Of a DNA stretch of 5,007 nucleotides, positions 4,078 to 5,007 are shown in pieces (position 1 is the first letter of the stretch; each line of letters opens with the position of its first letter). The notes beneath the pieces are model-generated. The model saw only the letters and a program-made list of their open reading frames with translations. It had not been told where the DNA came from and searched no databases. The position numbers were made by a program, and so were the translations under genes. The stretch lies in contig DATLTM010000038.1 of the NCBI GenBank assembly GCA_035533615.1, positions 1 through 5,007 of the forward strand. The letters run 5' to 3'. This DNA is from C7867-001 sp035533615. Lineage in GTDB: Bacteria; Patescibacteriota; Minisyncoccia; Phycocordibacterales; Phycocordibacteraceae.

Positions 4078-4952
4078 GCAAGAAACGCACTCTCATCAAA
4101 AAGCACCGGGACAAACAACAGCCGCTGTCATGGCACCAGAGCGCCATCGGCCTCTCGCGAAAATGCTGGAAGGAAAAAACAAATGTTGAAACCGATCCTG
4201 CAATTGCCGCATGGAAACAGAAGATTGAAACCGTCCTGTCGGAGATGCCCTGCTACGGCTACCGCAAGGTCACTGCAGCGTTGAAGCGGACAGGCGAAAT
4301 CGTCAACCACAAGAAGATCATGCGCATCATGAGAGAGACAGGTCTCAAGCAAAAGAAGAGGAAATACAAGCCCAGAACGACCGATAGCAGGCACAAGCTT
4401 CGCGTGTTCCCAAACATCATTAAAGAGATCATCCCTATGTACCCGCACCACATCTGGGTCGCCGACATCACCTACGTGCGACTGCCACAGGGCTTCTGCT
4501 ATGTGGCTATCGTGCTCGACGTGTTCACGAGGAAAGTAGTCGGTTGGAGTATTGCGCTTCACATGGAGCAATCACTCGTGCTTGAGGCGCTTGAGATGGC
4601 ACTGAGAGCCGGCACGCCAACCTTCCATCACTCTGATCGCGGCGGGCAGTATTGCGGAAATGAATACGTGCAACGGCTACATAGCGTGGGTGCACAGATC
4701 AGCATGGCCGATACCGGCGTCTCCGTCGACAACCCATTTGCCGAGTCGTTCAATCGCACGCTCAAAGTGGAGGAAGTGTACCTGCAGCGGTACGAAAGCC
4801 TCGAAGACGCACGCGCCTCGATCGCCTCGTTCATCACCGAGGTGTATCACGCGAAGCGCCTCCACCAATCGCTCGATTACCTAACACCAGACGAGTTTTC
4901 GGCTCAATGGAATGTACAACATCAGGGTCATACCCTACAATCTACGCATTAG
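4074..4952 (+). CDS. IS3-family transposase OrfB (DDE integrase core)
   Basis: This is a 292-residue protein. Residues 40-100 form the HTH_21-like region (MPCYGYRKVTAALKRTG, VNHKKIMRIMRETGLK). The rve integrase core runs from about 120 to 270, with D131 (HIWVADITYV), D188 (HHSDRGGQY) and E224 (NPFAESFNRTLK). D188 and E224 are separated by 35 residues, the DD35E spacing of IS3, and K231 lies seven after the Glu as expected. HQSLDYLTPDEF is the usual C-terminal motif. The GTG start overlaps the OrfA stop (GTGA), with GGGAGG 11 nt upstream. OrfB is probably made mainly as an OrfAB fusion. All catalytic residues are present. Confidence 0.95.
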   Translation: MSKKRTLIKKHRDKQQPLSWHQSAIGLSRKCWKEKTNVETDPAIAAWKQKIETVLSEMPCYGYRKVTAALKRTGEIVNHKKIMRIMRETGLKQKKRKYKPRTTDSRHKLRVFPNIIKEIIPMYPHHIWVADITYVRLPQGFCYVAIVLDVFTRKVVGWSIALHMEQSLVLEALEMALRAGTPTFHHSDRGGQYCGNEYVQRLHSVGAQISMADTGVSVDNPFAESFNRTLKVEEVYLQRYESLEDARASIASFITEVYHAKRLHQSLDYLTPDEFSAQWNVQHQGHTLQSTH

Positions 4953-4958
4953 CAGCAA

Positions 4959-5001
4959 CTGAACAAACGAGGGCTTAGTGCTGTTCCCGGAATGGGGTGC
5001 A
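4959..5001 (-). repeat. right terminal inverted repeat of the IS
   Basis: Read on the minus strand it begins TGCACCCC, then GGGAACA and CTCGTTTG at the same offsets as the left end, and finishes TTCAG where the left has CCAG. It starts 6 bases after the OrfB stop. The element's outer end is A5001; six bases of flank remain in the window. Confidence 0.85.
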
Positions 5002-5007
5002 TATCAG

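Larger units (their letters stand above)
3732..5001 (+). mobile_element. complete IS3-family insertion sequence, 1270 bp
   Basis: The element runs from TGCACCCC (3732) to GGGGTGCA (5001) and has the TG...CA ends of IS3 elements. It contains OrfA and OrfB in the usual overlapping order with intact catalytic residues, and its length is normal for IS3 (1.2-1.5 kb). Both inverted repeats and both frames are intact, so it could still be mobile. The flanks show no matching 3-5 bp duplication: GAAC on the left, TATC on the right. Confidence 0.88.

Noticed and set aside
1..5007. CRISPR array or tRNA/rRNA genes.
   Set aside because: No regularly spaced direct repeats and no cloverleaf or rRNA-like segments were seen on either strand.

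Overview
The window is a bacterial accessory region: three toxin-antitoxin (TA) modules in about 2.7 kb, then an HNH-type gene whose 3' end is cut by a complete IS3-family insertion sequence. All genes read with the standard bacterial code (TGA is used as a stop by the PanA-like, HNH and OrfA genes). Base composition is moderate and Shine-Dalgarno sequences are mostly weak. I cannot name the organism. A small-genome environmental lineage such as Patescibacteria would fit the weak ribosome sites and the TA content, but nothing here proves it.

Layout. 1-62 may be the tail of a gene entering from the left, ending in a strong hairpin. 98-173 holds a structured element with two or three hairpins that recurs later. 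304-426 (minus) is a 40-residue basic Ser/Lys/Ala-rich protein with its own terminator and an extended -10 promoter. 530-1613 (plus) is an HTH-Panacea (DUF4065) antitoxin overlapping a putative RelE-like toxin, with a near-palindromic operator over the start. 1614-1795 is a convergent gap with a terminator-like hairpin, a perfect 18-bp palindrome with no gene to regulate, and a partial copy of the structured element. 1796-2515 (minus) is an MNT-HEPN pair. 2563-2635 is the second full copy of the structured element. 2633-3256 (minus) is an AbrB/MazE-like antitoxin followed by a Doc (Fic-fold) toxin, with a clear promoter overlapping an AT-rich palindrome. 3371-3742 (plus) is an HNH protein with a probably leaderless promoter. 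3732-5001 is the IS3 element with OrfA, OrfB (DD35E) and imperfect terminal inverted repeats.

How it works together. Each TA pair is arranged for coupled translation, antitoxin first: an 11-nt overlap for PanA-toxin and 3-nt gaps in the MNT-HEPN and AbrB-Doc pairs. Two pairs show likely autoregulatory palindromes at the antitoxin promoter or start. The repeated structured element lies outside and between the TA modules, so they look like cassettes separated by a common element. That repeat is the least explained feature of the window. The stop codon of the HNH gene lies inside the left inverted repeat of the IS, and no target duplication is seen, so this end of the region has been rearranged.
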